64,000 nt of DNA, from contig OZ038322.1 of assembly GCA_964035795.1 (NCBI GenBank), positions 13,532,038 to 13,596,037 on the forward strand, given 5' to 3'. Source of the stretch: Pterobdella sp. o SKG-2022 (lineage: Eukaryota > Annelida > Clitellata > Hirudinida > Piscicolidae). Under the pieces are notes generated by a model that saw only the letters and a program-made list of their open reading frames with translations, did not search any database and was not told the origin of the DNA. This document shows positions 48,308 through 58,546 of the stretch, piece by piece. The position numbers and the translations under genes were made by a program. The number at the start of each line of letters is the position of its first letter. Positions within the stretch are counted from its first letter, which is position 1.

Positions 48308-49463
48308 CTAGTTTAATAGTTGAGGCCCATGATTACAACCTCCAATGGAAATCCCAGAGTTCTTGATGCTAGACTCAATCTCAGTTTTCGCATCTGAATT
48401 AATAAGTATTTAAAACACTTGAATTATTTTTATTAATTTCTCACTTACTTCCGATAGCATTGGATGCCGCATCAGAACTGTCCTGTACTGTCTTGTTTGC
48501 TGCATCTACCGTCTCTATTGAATAAATTGGGGATAGTACTGATACATTGTATATAGTGAATGGTTAACGCAACACTGTTTATTGAATGAATAAAAATGGA
48601 AAATTGGAAAGATTTTTAAATTATAATTTATGAGTAATATGAATGATAATGTTTCCTTTACAGAATGCTTCATACGTTGCTAAAATTATTAAATAAGAAT
48701 TGGTAACTTTAAATTTATTCAGCCAGAGTTTTAGGAAATTTTAATATTGAATATTATGGAAACCAAAATAGGTGAAAAGTATATAGTAATGATTTTGGAA
48801 AAAATTTTTAATTGAAATTAATGAATAACTTTCAATGAGATATTTTCAATTTTCTATAAATAATTACTTATTCAGACTAATTTATGTATTTTTCTGGGTA
48901 ACTGATGCATTTTCTAAATGATCAAACCAAATGGGAAATGATTACTTTTGTAGGTGCTTTCAGCTCCATTACTCATTTCAGTAATAGCACCTGAATTTAA
49001 AATTTACATTAATGACAGCAAAAAACATTGTAGTATTTAAAATTTATGCTTCCGAGTCTAAGGGTAAAAGCAAAATATGTGACTCGTCATTATTTAAAAA
49101 AATTTTAATTAACTAAAGAAAATTTATTCTATTTACCTGTACAGGTTTTAATAAAAACTTAGAACCAAGTAAATTAATAATGACTTACTAAAACATAAAA
49201 CTTTGGAAAAAATAAAATGATAATGAATGACAAAAAAACATTCAACTCAAAAGTATCCCACATTCAACTCACTATCAGCAGCATTTGCGGCCGCCTGTCC
49301 AGCATCTAATTTGAATAATTGAGAATTTTCCATTTTAAAAATGACCTAGTTATAAACTAAATAAATTAACAGCTAAAAAAATATTTTTTCACAAATTCTT
49401 ACCGTTAACGAGAGTTTCAGCTTGCTGGGTAATTGAAGAAGTTGCATTTTTTAAGAAATTCAT
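48308..49463 (-). CDS. LEA-like small repeat protein B
   Basis: Short relative in style of protein A, same strand. Five exons join in phase: 49403-49463 (MNFLKNATSSITQQAETLVN), 49273-49305, 48946-48990, 48449-48514, 48308-48393 (stop TAG 48308-48310), giving 96 aa. The internal exons encode 11, 15 and 22 residues, all phase 1, Ala/Ser/Asp/Asn-rich with no Pro (DAGQAAANAADS, ETVDAANKTVQDSSDAASNA). There is no membrane segment. The composition suggests a soluble, possibly disordered-to-helical protein of LEA type. The C terminus ISIGGCNHGPQLLN departs from the pattern. Whether A and B share ancestry or only style cannot be decided by eye. Confidence 0.6.
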
Positions 49464-49929
49464 TTTGAGAAAAAGAACAATTTGTGATATGAGAGTTTTC
49501 AAATGGTTCGGGTTATCATCCCGGTTGTGGGTTGTGCTTTTATATGATGACACTCATACTGTTGCTACAAAATCAATGTATAAATTTTAAAATATTTCAC
49601 TTTTCTATCCTTTAAACTCTTTAATATGTTATATAAATCTTTAAACTATAAAGTAGCATAAGAGAATCTGAATTATAAATGGTATGAACTGATTTCGAGA
49701 CAAGAATATTATGCAAGCTAGGCTTAAAAAACGGCAATGATTACCTGGAAAAATTCCCAGATGTATCAGCAATTAATTAACATTAGACCGACCATCATAT
49801 TTAAAGTTCTTCATTTTTTATCAGTTTTTCATCAATAAACTCTACCGAAGATTGTTTTTATTATTCAAAAGCATTGAAACATTTGAACTTTGAGACTAAT
49901 TTTTTAACCAGTAATTTATATTTAAAACC

Positions 49930-51261
49930 TTAATTGTATTCTTCTTTGAAAAAAGGTTTGATTTGAAAGATATTGAAAGGGTCGACAATTTTGTTGCAAA
50001 CTTTGTGTTCATAGCTTTTTTCTGTATAGATTTCTATACAACTAGCCACTCTGAGATTTGTGATCAATTCTTCATTGCCGGGTGTATCAATCATCAATTT
50101 AGTGAAAATATGTTGGAACGATCGGATTATGGCTTGAAGCTTGAAATTCTCTTCATCCAAAATTTCAAGTTGAGACATTATCTGCTCTTTTTCATGCTTC
50201 GAAAGTTCAGCACTTTTGTTCAATTTTTTAACTAATAATTCACTCTCCTGCACCTTCTTTTTCAACTCATTAATTTCTTGAGGTGCTAAGTCATGGGAAG
50301 TCATGAAGGACTTGAGTAGCATTTTGTTTTCTTTGACGATGGAAGCTAAATCATGCATTTCATGCACATCACTGTCTCCATTCCGCATCATGGCTTCAGT
50401 GTTCTCAAGGATCAGCTTGATGTTTAAAGCATTAGTCTCGACAGTCTTTGTCAACTGGTCATTTTCTTCAATGGCTTTTCTGGCGAGTTGATTTGGCTTG
50501 CCAACGTATCTCTTCAACAAATCTCCAAGCTCTAATCGATAATTATTTAGTATTCTGTGCATTCGACCAGTTTCCATATTTTGATTTTCGCCTGCAACTT
50601 TTTTCACCCATGTGGGTATTTTTTCTCTTATTTCAAAAATTTCCCTCACGTTTTCTTTTTCCATTTCATAAAGATGTGCCTGGTGTTGTTGTGCTTTGAG
50701 TTCTAGTTCTTTTTCAAACTCTTCACGAGTGATTTTCATGTTTTCATTGGCTTTTACATGGCCATCTTTGTCCTTCATCATATCTTTTAAGTTTTCATTT
50801 ATGGGCAAAAGTTTATTTAACATTGAACCATAAGCTTCTCTGGCATCGTTTAATTCTTTTTCGTGTCTTTGTTTTATTTGATTGAAGCTTTCTTTAAGCT
50901 CATTCAAAATCAAAACTTTACCATCGTATTCTTTTTCTTTTTCTTCTACAAGCGTATTCAAATAGTTGGTTATATCGTTAGTATCGCTTTCAAGCTTGGC
51001 GAATTTAGGAGGATACAAGTTAAGTTTTAAGGTGTGCTCATCTATTTGTAGAGAAAATCTTTCATGCCTGTTTCTTAGTTCATTTATTTGTTTCATAAAC
51101 TTTAATTTCTGAACATCATCTAATAACCTCGGATCAACCTCTTCTTCCACTTCTCGCCCTGTGATGAACTCACACAAATCAGGCGGGATGTAACCCAGCT
51201 TATCGTTAATTTTTTTCTTTTTATCATCTCCCTTTTTTTCTTTATCTTTTTTCTTACTCAT
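49930..51261 (-). CDS. Intronless coiled-coil protein, CFAP157-like
   Basis: A single uninterrupted ORF of 443 aa, the only long intronless host gene in the window. The N terminus is Lys/Asp-rich (MSKKKDKEKKGDDKKKK), followed by IPPDLCEFITGRE and long coiled coils from about residue 45 to 380. Positions of a conserved-looking block (YEMEKENVREIFEIREKI, later RKAIEENDQLTKTVE) match the arrangement in CFAP157, a basal-body/axoneme coiled-coil protein required for sperm flagella: Lys-rich start, central coiled coil with LEKK--L---RLRKEI, then KRAIKEN. BBOF1/CCDC166-type proteins are the alternative. The C terminus (from about residue 400) is not coiled coil. The lack of introns suggests a retrocopy or a naturally intronless gene. 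Confidence 0.65.
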   Translation of the reverse strand: MSKKKDKEKKGDDKKKKINDKLGYIPPDLCEFITGREVEEEVDPRLLDDVQKLKFMKQINELRNRHERFSLQIDEHTLKLNLYPPKFAKLESDTNDITNYLNTLVEEKEKEYDGKVLILNELKESFNQIKQRHEKELNDAREAYGSMLNKLLPINENLKDMMKDKDGHVKANENMKITREEFEKELELKAQQHQAHLYEMEKENVREIFEIREKIPTWVKKVAGENQNMETGRMHRILNNYRLELGDLLKRYVGKPNQLARKAIEENDQLTKTVETNALNIKLILENTEAMMRNGDSDVHEMHDLASIVKENKMLLKSFMTSHDLAPQEINELKKKVQESELLVKKLNKSAELSKHEKEQIMSQLEILDEENFKLQAIIRSFQHIFTKLMIDTPGNEELITNLRVASCIEIYTEKSYEHKVCNKIVDPFNIFQIKPFFKEEYN

Positions 51262-52824
51262 TTCAAAGTTTGCTTCAAGCTTTCGTTTCTATGAAAACGA
51301 TTAAATAAAAATGTAGCGTCTTAAAAAATAATGCCAACGTTATTAATCTTTCTATGAAATTAGCTCGGGCTTTTGAAAGACATTTTCAAAGATTATAAAA
51401 AAAACTAATGACACGTTTTTCTCATCTGAATTTCCTATATTTTCAATACAAATTATTTCAACTATAATCTAAGAAAACTTCGATACAATTATACGATCAC
51501 TGTGATATTCACTTTTTCTGTAGCTTTGACGGCTTGCAACACTTTCGACTTTACTTTTTCTTTTCATTCCCAATGCCGGTTGTTGAAATAGTTTTGGCAA
51601 TATATTCAGCATTTTAAAATAATTTATTTTCGCTTTTGAAAAGATTTATTGAATTTCTTTTGAACATTCAAAATTGTCTAATGAATGCCTGTTTTTGGTT
51701 TTTATAGAACTTGCTAGATAATACAATCAGCTTTTGAGATATTAGTCTGCCTACTTGAATTTAAAACTAAAATTGCATTTACAAATGATAAGAACAACCA
51801 AATTAGTCTTCCTCAAATATAAACTAAATATAATTTCAGAACACTAGTAAGTTTATTAAGATACGAAGCTTTTCGTTATCAACGTAACATTTTCAAGTAT
51901 GAGAAACCGTTTTATAATACGGTTTTTCATACTTGAAAATCTTACGCTGATAACGAAAAGCTTCGTATCTTAATAAACTTACTAGTGTTCTGAAATTATA
52001 TACATTTTACGGTTTGGCTTTTGAAAAAATCATTAAGTAGAAACTGTTATTAAAAATCATTTTAAGTTGAAACGAAATGTTTTCAAACATTTAATACATT
52101 TTTTTCTGTTTGAAAACTAACACTCAAACCAAATGAAAAGTTAAATTTTTTTGAGAAGGGTATTTTTAAAGTGTCGTCTTGATGCCTTTACCCTCGCAAT
52201 TTGTGTAACAAACTGGGCAAGAAAAATACATTAAATTTTGAAATTTAATAAGTCTTTGACCAAAAGCCAATTTATAATTTCAGTGAAAACAATTTGAGAA
52301 ACAAAAATTGTAGATTGAAATTCATCTTCGAAGACACTAATCTTTCGTTTAGAATTGGAATTCATTCATAATGCTTAAAATTTTAAAAATAAAAATGTCA
52401 TTTGAGTGTAAAAAATATAAGAATATAGGATTATTTATGGAAAATAATCGTTTCTCTGGTGGTTTAACCATGGTTAGGGGAACATAAGACACTAGACGAT
52501 AATGAAGGTTTTACTCTAGATGAATACAGATAAATAAATGTCCTAATAATAGCATAACTAGTAATTTGAAAAAGTTGAATCGATAAGATAAATAAAAAAC
52601 AATAATCAATATTAAATTTAATTTAATTCAAAGTACTAACGTAATGTAAAATCCTTTTACAAAAAGCTAACTACCCCAAAAAATAATTTTTAAAATTTGA
52701 AATTTTTCAAATTTGTGTAAAACTATACTCTAAGAGCCAAGATCTTTAAGAGTATCAGTACAAAAAACTTTTCGATTACAAAAAATTGATAAGTCTAGAA
52801 ACTTGTTCTAAGACATTACCTTGA
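51262..52824. other. Intergenic region with palindromic element
   Basis: About 1.6 kb without supported exons between the coiled-coil gene and the SLC38 gene. Contains the palindrome at 51.83-52.00 kb; otherwise AT-rich and featureless. Confidence 0.6.
51830..52001. repeat. Palindromic MITE-like element
   Basis: Near-perfect inverted repeat, arms about 80 nt, centre TTTTATAATA. The outer ends are TAATTTCAGAACACTAGTAA and its complement, and the internal core is ATACGAAGCTTTTCGTTATC / GATAACGAAAAGCTTCGTAT. No ORF. A single-arm relative (GAAGCTTTTCGTTATCAATG, then TAAGATTTCCAAGT) lies near 33820. Confidence 0.88.
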
Positions 52825-55800
52825 TCAAGTACAAACAATATCAGAAGAGGGGACATCAGCCATAAAAAGGTTAGTGATAGTCACTCCAAAAATAAAAGTA
52901 CCTAACAACAAGATAACAATACTTAATGCCATTAGAAACCCTCTAAAAACAGAATGACTGAGAAGAATTGGTCTCGTTTTTAGAAGACGAATCATACACA
53001 CACCTGGAATGTGTTCATGTTTTTGTACCAAAAAACAAAGCACAAAGTTTTAACAGTATTTCGATGTTAAATAGTGAAACAAATTTTAAAAAAAGTTTCA
53101 GTTATCTTTTCATTAAGATAATAATAAAGCATTGAAAATACCTGGGTAGACAAAGATGAAAAGAGATGCCATAGCACCGAGCAATGGGATTACCCGATCA
53201 ATATCACTAACGAATAATGATATGAGAAGAGAAGCCACAAACCACAGTGTAACTACCAAACCTCTAACAAGCAACTCCCATTTTTCTCTCAGTGTGCGTC
53301 CATTAGTACCATTAACTGTGGTGGTGGTGATGATAGTTGTGGTAGTTGGTAATGGGACATTTGGATCCACATCTATTAGAGGATCATCATTGTTGTCGTG
53401 GTGGTTTATGTTTTCGTTGTTGTTGGCAGTTTCAAAGGTATTGTTATTGGCTGATGGGGTTTCATATGTATTGCTGTTGATGTTTATTGTGTTAATGGTT
53501 CCTTCGAAGTTGACCTTCAGTGCCACCAACATCATCAACAAGTCCTCGAGCACTTGTCTGCGTGGCCATTTTTAATAAATATGAAGAATATATTGGCCTA
53601 CAAATTTTTGAACAGACATTATTAATCTTCTACAGTAATCATAAACATTTTCGTGATATAACTTGAGCTTGTTTATGATTTTAAATGGGTTAAAGTACAA
53701 TAACTAATTAGAGTTTGCAAATAAAACTTTCATAGGCACTCACCTGCCCACGTAGAGCTGTAGAGGGTATGAGACGAACATTTTGATGGCCATGCCAATC
53801 ACCGCTGTCAACACTTCAGGTGTCGGCACGTAACACAGCAAAATATCAGCCTGCATCATTTCATAAAAAGATGAATATTTATTTAAAATAAGAAAATAAT
53901 TTTTAATAGAGAATGATTTTTGAAGCAATTGAAAATTTTATGAATAAAGTTGATAAGTAAGTATTTTCAATCTTATATATATATATAAATCGACAAACCT
54001 CTTATTCTGAAAGTCAAAAAACATAAACTCACTTCTTTTATGAAAAATATTATAAATGATTGTATTAAACAAACATAAATGTAATAGCTCAAATTCTTAC
54101 TCGCACACAAGATCCGAAAGTGAGGTAGCCAAAAACAGCGAAGAAAGTATACACTGCAAAACAGAGAAGCATTGAAGTGACGATGGTCTTGGTGAATGTG
54201 TGTCCTTTAGCAGCGTTGCGCGTCGTTTGGTATATGGGGACGATGTTTAAATGACACTGAAACGGTAATTTATTAAATTTTTGTTATCTGACTCAATAGT
54301 TTAAGTAAGACTCAAACCATTCACACTAAAATATAAACAACATCAAATAAGATAGGAATAAATGAAATTGAGTGAGAAAAGCTTAGAAATACCACATACT
54401 TGATAACCGAAGCATATAGTGGGCATGTCGAGAATGAGGTCATAAATGTGTTCGGGTCTGTCATAGAGGTGTTAGGAATATTTAAGTCTTTTATATTTCT
54501 ATCACTAGCTCATGCGTTGGTATTTATGATATGTTTAAAGGCGCTGATTTTTAACTACTGGCGACTAGTTGAATACAATTCATAAATTAAGTGGAAGTTT
54601 CGTTTAAATAAGAAAAGTAAGTCACCCCTATCTCAGGTTTCGGTTGCGTAATTTAATCAAATTTAAAATTTTTTTTGGAATTTTACGAATGTAGATGGAA
54701 GAACCTGATCAAAAATAAGTTGAAAATGAAAATGTACGACTTTCATGAGCGCACTAAACAACAATTTCGAAACGGTAGTTTTTTTACTAAAACTATATAT
54801 ATTATACCAACTATTTTTTTTTATTTGAGCATCCTAGTTGCTAAATTTATAGTTAAAACTTATTCAATATCTTTAAAATTAGTGAAAATATTTTATGAAG
54901 CTTCATTTTTTGCAGAATAAATAGTCACTTTCAGTATATTAGGGATTAAACCGGATTTAAAACCTTGGTATTTATCTATCTAACGAGCATCATCAAATAA
55001 AAATACAAGAACATCATCCTCATCATCAAATAGAAAACGCATGACACAAGATTGGTAGTATAATGACCTGGTTCTGATTGGACCCACTTTAGCTCCATCC
55101 ACTCCAGTGTAGTATTTTACAACCACTAGAAACACCAAGTATATCATCACTAATACCCCCAATGAGCTGTTTTGATGGATGTTTTATGAATTGTTCTTTG
55201 CCTACACAATGAGTTAGGCCTTCAAAATTGACATTATAAAATACTAGTTTATGAAAATTTTAAAGAGAATTGCTCAAAATTAAAAATATAGTTGTCAATA
55301 CAAAAAATTATATAAAAATTTATTTTTTATAAAATAATTGTTTTAAAGCAAACCTAGGGTATTTCAAAAAATCTATTCGTTTCGAATAGGAAAAAGGAAG
55401 AATGAGCAGAATAGATGACACAGTGATGAAGAAGCGACGATCAAAATACCATGGCGGATTGCCAATGTAATCGGGATTTAACAATTCTATAACTGTATAA
55501 AGACACTTTTATGTACATGTTCGTGCAAGATTTATGATTTGGAAACGGACATGTTATAAAAAATTTTGAGAGAACATTTACTCTGCCTATTTTATTTAAA
55601 AGGCAATAAAAACACTGTAATCGTTTCCGAAAAATATATGATTCTAATACAAAAAAATTATGTGCGTTTTATAATCTGTCAGTTTATTGTAGTTTGGAAA
55701 GCATATTTTATGTAGAAAATATCTGATGTGAAAATGTTGGTTTTCATGAAAATTTAAAAGTATTAAAACAGGAATGTTTGGTATTTTCTAGAAAAAAAAT

Positions 55801-56453
55801 AAAATGAATTTTTTACTATAAGATATATTATTTTGTACTAACATTTCTCCCATTGATCACAAATGACCAATAAGAAAGTGACGTTGGTGATGAAAGAGTA
55901 TACAACCACTAAAATACCACATGAAATACCAATTTTTTTACCACATAAAGCTATTACTACTTCTTGGTATGATTGACTTTTGAAGAGTTTTGTGCAATAA
56001 ACATACATCATTAAACTCCCTGTTATTAACAAGACTAAAAGCTGGAAAAATTAAATAGTTTATTACTTTTTAATATGAATTATTTTTTCTGAGTTTAATT
56101 CTACTATGTTGACTTACCACTTCAACACAAACAGAAAGCAATATTCCTCCAGACTTGTGGAAAGACAAGGGAAAGTCCAATAGGCCTGCTCCGAGAGCTG
56201 CATTCACTACCAGAAATACTGCTCCATACCAGGACATGGAAGCATCTGAATATTGAAAAAACCAACCCAAAATTTGATTGAGTTAAATTTTTAAATATAA
56301 GTGAAATTTTATATGCTCAAACAGTTGATTATGATAACCATTTGTGTCATCAACAAATGATTCCTCTTGTTCAGATACATCTCCAGTAATATCACATAGA
56401 ACTTCTTCGTCTTCTTGTAAATTGTTCATTATTGCGACTTTTTTCACGTTCAT
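52825..56453 (-). CDS. SLC38A7: SLC38A7/A8-like amino-acid transporter
   Basis: Multi-pass amino-acid/auxin permease (SLC38 family; SNAT7 exports glutamine from lysosomes). Ten exons in phase: 56339-56453, 56118-56245, 55843-56041, 55354-55492, 55068-55166, 54400-54457, 54101-54256, 53744-53850, 53142-53557, 52825-53003, giving about 531 aa. Landmarks: acidic N tail, TM1 GAVFLVVNAALGAGLLDFP, SYQEVVIALCGK, WYFDRRFFI, ILPFSYSKRI, TRPEHIYDLILDMPTICFGY, CHLNIVPIYQ, VFGYLTFGS, SYPLQLYVGR, SDIDRVIPLLGAMASLFIFV and a final TM with GTFIFGVTITN. These follow SNAT7 order closely. Unusual: exon 53142-53557 adds about 60-80 Asn/Thr/Asp-rich residues (NNNTFETANNNENINHHDNN, later TTTTIITTTTV) in a loop before the last three helices. 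Starts about 500 bp from TSFM, head-to-head. Confidence 0.9.
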
Positions 56454-56956
56454 TTTTTGGTACTGTAAATTCAAAATAGGAACTTGATAGAAACGGAAGA
56501 AAACTATGATTATAATTGCAGACACCTCTTTTAATTAAATGCTACTTAAAGACAAAATTGTATAAAATATGAAACAATCAAACAAACATTGAAACCTTTA
56601 AATTCAAATGACTTTCACTAAAGAATCCCCATCATATGATTTTTTAAATATTGTTTGCGCGATGTGAAACTGAAAAAATTGTTACAAAATGGCAACTTGA
56701 AACTTTGTTTTATAATAAAATTTTGTTTTTGAAAAATGATTAAAAATAAAATTTTTTCGTAATTTTATAACACTTGTTTTTAAATTCACTTTTTGAGGTC
56801 TTGAAAAATTTGTGCGACCGATAGGATTGTTTTATCAAATTTGTAATTTCATTAATCAAAAACATTAATAAATAATCCCAAAATCATTTTTCAATAATTC
56901 AATATAATTTACAAGTTTTTTGTTTTAAACTTCGTTTGTTGATTGTAGCAATTGAC
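56454..56956. promoter_or_regulatory. Shared upstream region SLC38A7-like/TSFM
   Basis: The start codons diverge here within about 500 bp, so both promoters must lie in this interval or in 5' exons within it. No recognisable core motif; AT-rich. Confidence 0.45.
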
Positions 56957-58466
56957 ATGCTTCTGGGTAAATTTATTAAAATGATAAATTAAACGAATAA
57001 ATTTGATATTAGTTAGATATAAATTAATTTGTTTGAAGTACTTGTATAAAGAGCACACAAATACTTTTTTGTATACATAGATCAACATCAATTTATATAT
57101 TTTTGTCTTTCTTTTGATTTATCCTTGCAGTACGGTCAGGTCAACTTGTGAAAAATTTTCATACAAGTATATGTTCATTAGACAAACAATTACTAAGTAA
57201 ATTGCGAAAAAAGACAGGGCTTTCTTTTATAAATTGTAGAAAATCTCTTCAACAGTTTGACAATGATTTTGACAAGGTAATGTATAAAGTATTTTTGAAA
57301 AACATCTCATGATTTTAAATGAATAGGCAGAAGCATGGTTAAAGCAAGAAGCACAGAAAGAAGGATGGCATAAGGCTTCAAAGTTGCAAGACAGACCCAT
57401 GTCTCAAGGACTCATAGGCTTCACACAATCAGGACATATGGCATCAATGATTGAAGTATGTTTTTTCAGAATTGAAAAATCTAATTATGATTTAAACTAA
57501 ATTATTTTGAATTTTTTTCATAGGTAAATTGTGAAACAGATTTTGTTGGTATGAATGTTTCATTCAAAGGATTAGTTGCTCAGGCTTTGGATGCAATAAT
57601 GACAAAAGGAAAAGAAGATAATGCCAATAAGGTAATTTTTAGAAAAGTAATATTTGGAATAATTTCAATTCATCATTGCTAAGAATGATACTTTAAGAAA
57701 AAAATTTTGTACTAGACTAAAAATATTTTCAACTTTAAAATATTTTTATTTTTTTCAGTTAAATTTTGGCCAAAATGATTTAAACAACTTACCTACTGGG
57801 TCAAAAACATTACAAGACATTTGTGTTTTGAAAGTGGCAGATCTTGGTGAAAACATTGCTATTCGAAGAGGAGTTTTTTTTAAAGCTCAAAATCATCAGT
57901 CTATTTCTCATTATATACATACTATAAGTAAGTTATAGTGATATTCATAATTAAATATAGCTTTTAAAAACATATTTATACTGTTTGAAGATGCCAAGAA
58001 ACATCAAGCAGATCAAAAACAAGATATTGATTATGAAGTGCAAAGCAATCTTGAGAATTATGCTTTTGGTAAATATGGTGCAATCATTTTAACTGAAAAA
58101 GTCAAAAATAACATTGTTGAAGGAACATCTGTAGATGGTACAGATGAAAAGGTTTTGACTAAACAGTTGTGTCAACATATCGTCGGTCTTTGTCCCACAT
58201 CTTTAGGCTCGATCAAACTACCAGTTGAAACAACACAAGATGAAAAAGAAGAAAAGTTTGAGCAGAAGTCTAAGAAAAAGAAAAAAATGGATATGGAGGA
58301 TTTAGATAAAATAACTGAAGGAAAAGAAGAGGAAGAAGAAATTCGATTGATGGATCAAAAGTTTATAATGGATGATAAAGTTAGTGTAAGAGATGTGCTG
58401 AAAAGGGAAGGGATTGCCGTTATTGATTTTGAAAGGATGGCTTGTGGTGAAGAAATTGAACAGTGA
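56957..58466 (+). CDS. TSFM: Mitochondrial elongation factor Ts
   Basis: Guanine-nucleotide exchange factor for mitochondrial EF-Tu. Exons: 57131-57276, 57327-57455, 57524-57631, 57759-57927, 57991-58466 (stop 58464-58466). A 10-nt first exon at 56957-56966 (MLL plus one base) fits the phase and gives a plausible presequence with FHTS; this first exon is inference. Total about 345 aa. Landmarks: KLRKKTGLSFINCRKSL (UBA-like N domain), KAEAWLKQEAQKEGW, GLIGF, then VNCETDFVGMN (the EF-Ts signature NCETDFV), and DEKVLTKQLCQHIVGLCP. A strongly Lys/Glu-rich insert (EKFEQKSKKKKK, later EGKEEEEE) precedes the C-terminal LMDQKFIMDDKVSVRDVLK, which matches the usual LLDQ-F-----TV--VL ending. Confidence 0.92.
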
Positions 58467-58546
58467 TAAAAAATGCGTGGCCAGCAACTAAATTATCGAT
58501 TTAACATTATTTTGATATCATTTATTTTTTTTTTTAATAAAATTGT

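Noticed and set aside
41633..49463. Trans-spliced operon of the two LEA-like genes and UFD1 (same strand, in a row)
   Set aside because: UFD1 has its own ATG exon, the gap between the LEA-like genes is about 1.5 kb, and no spliced-leader evidence is visible in genomic sequence.
53156..53575. 139-codon plus-strand ORF, Val- and Ser-rich
   Set aside because: Shadow of the SLC38 exon with the Asn/Thr insertion on the minus strand.
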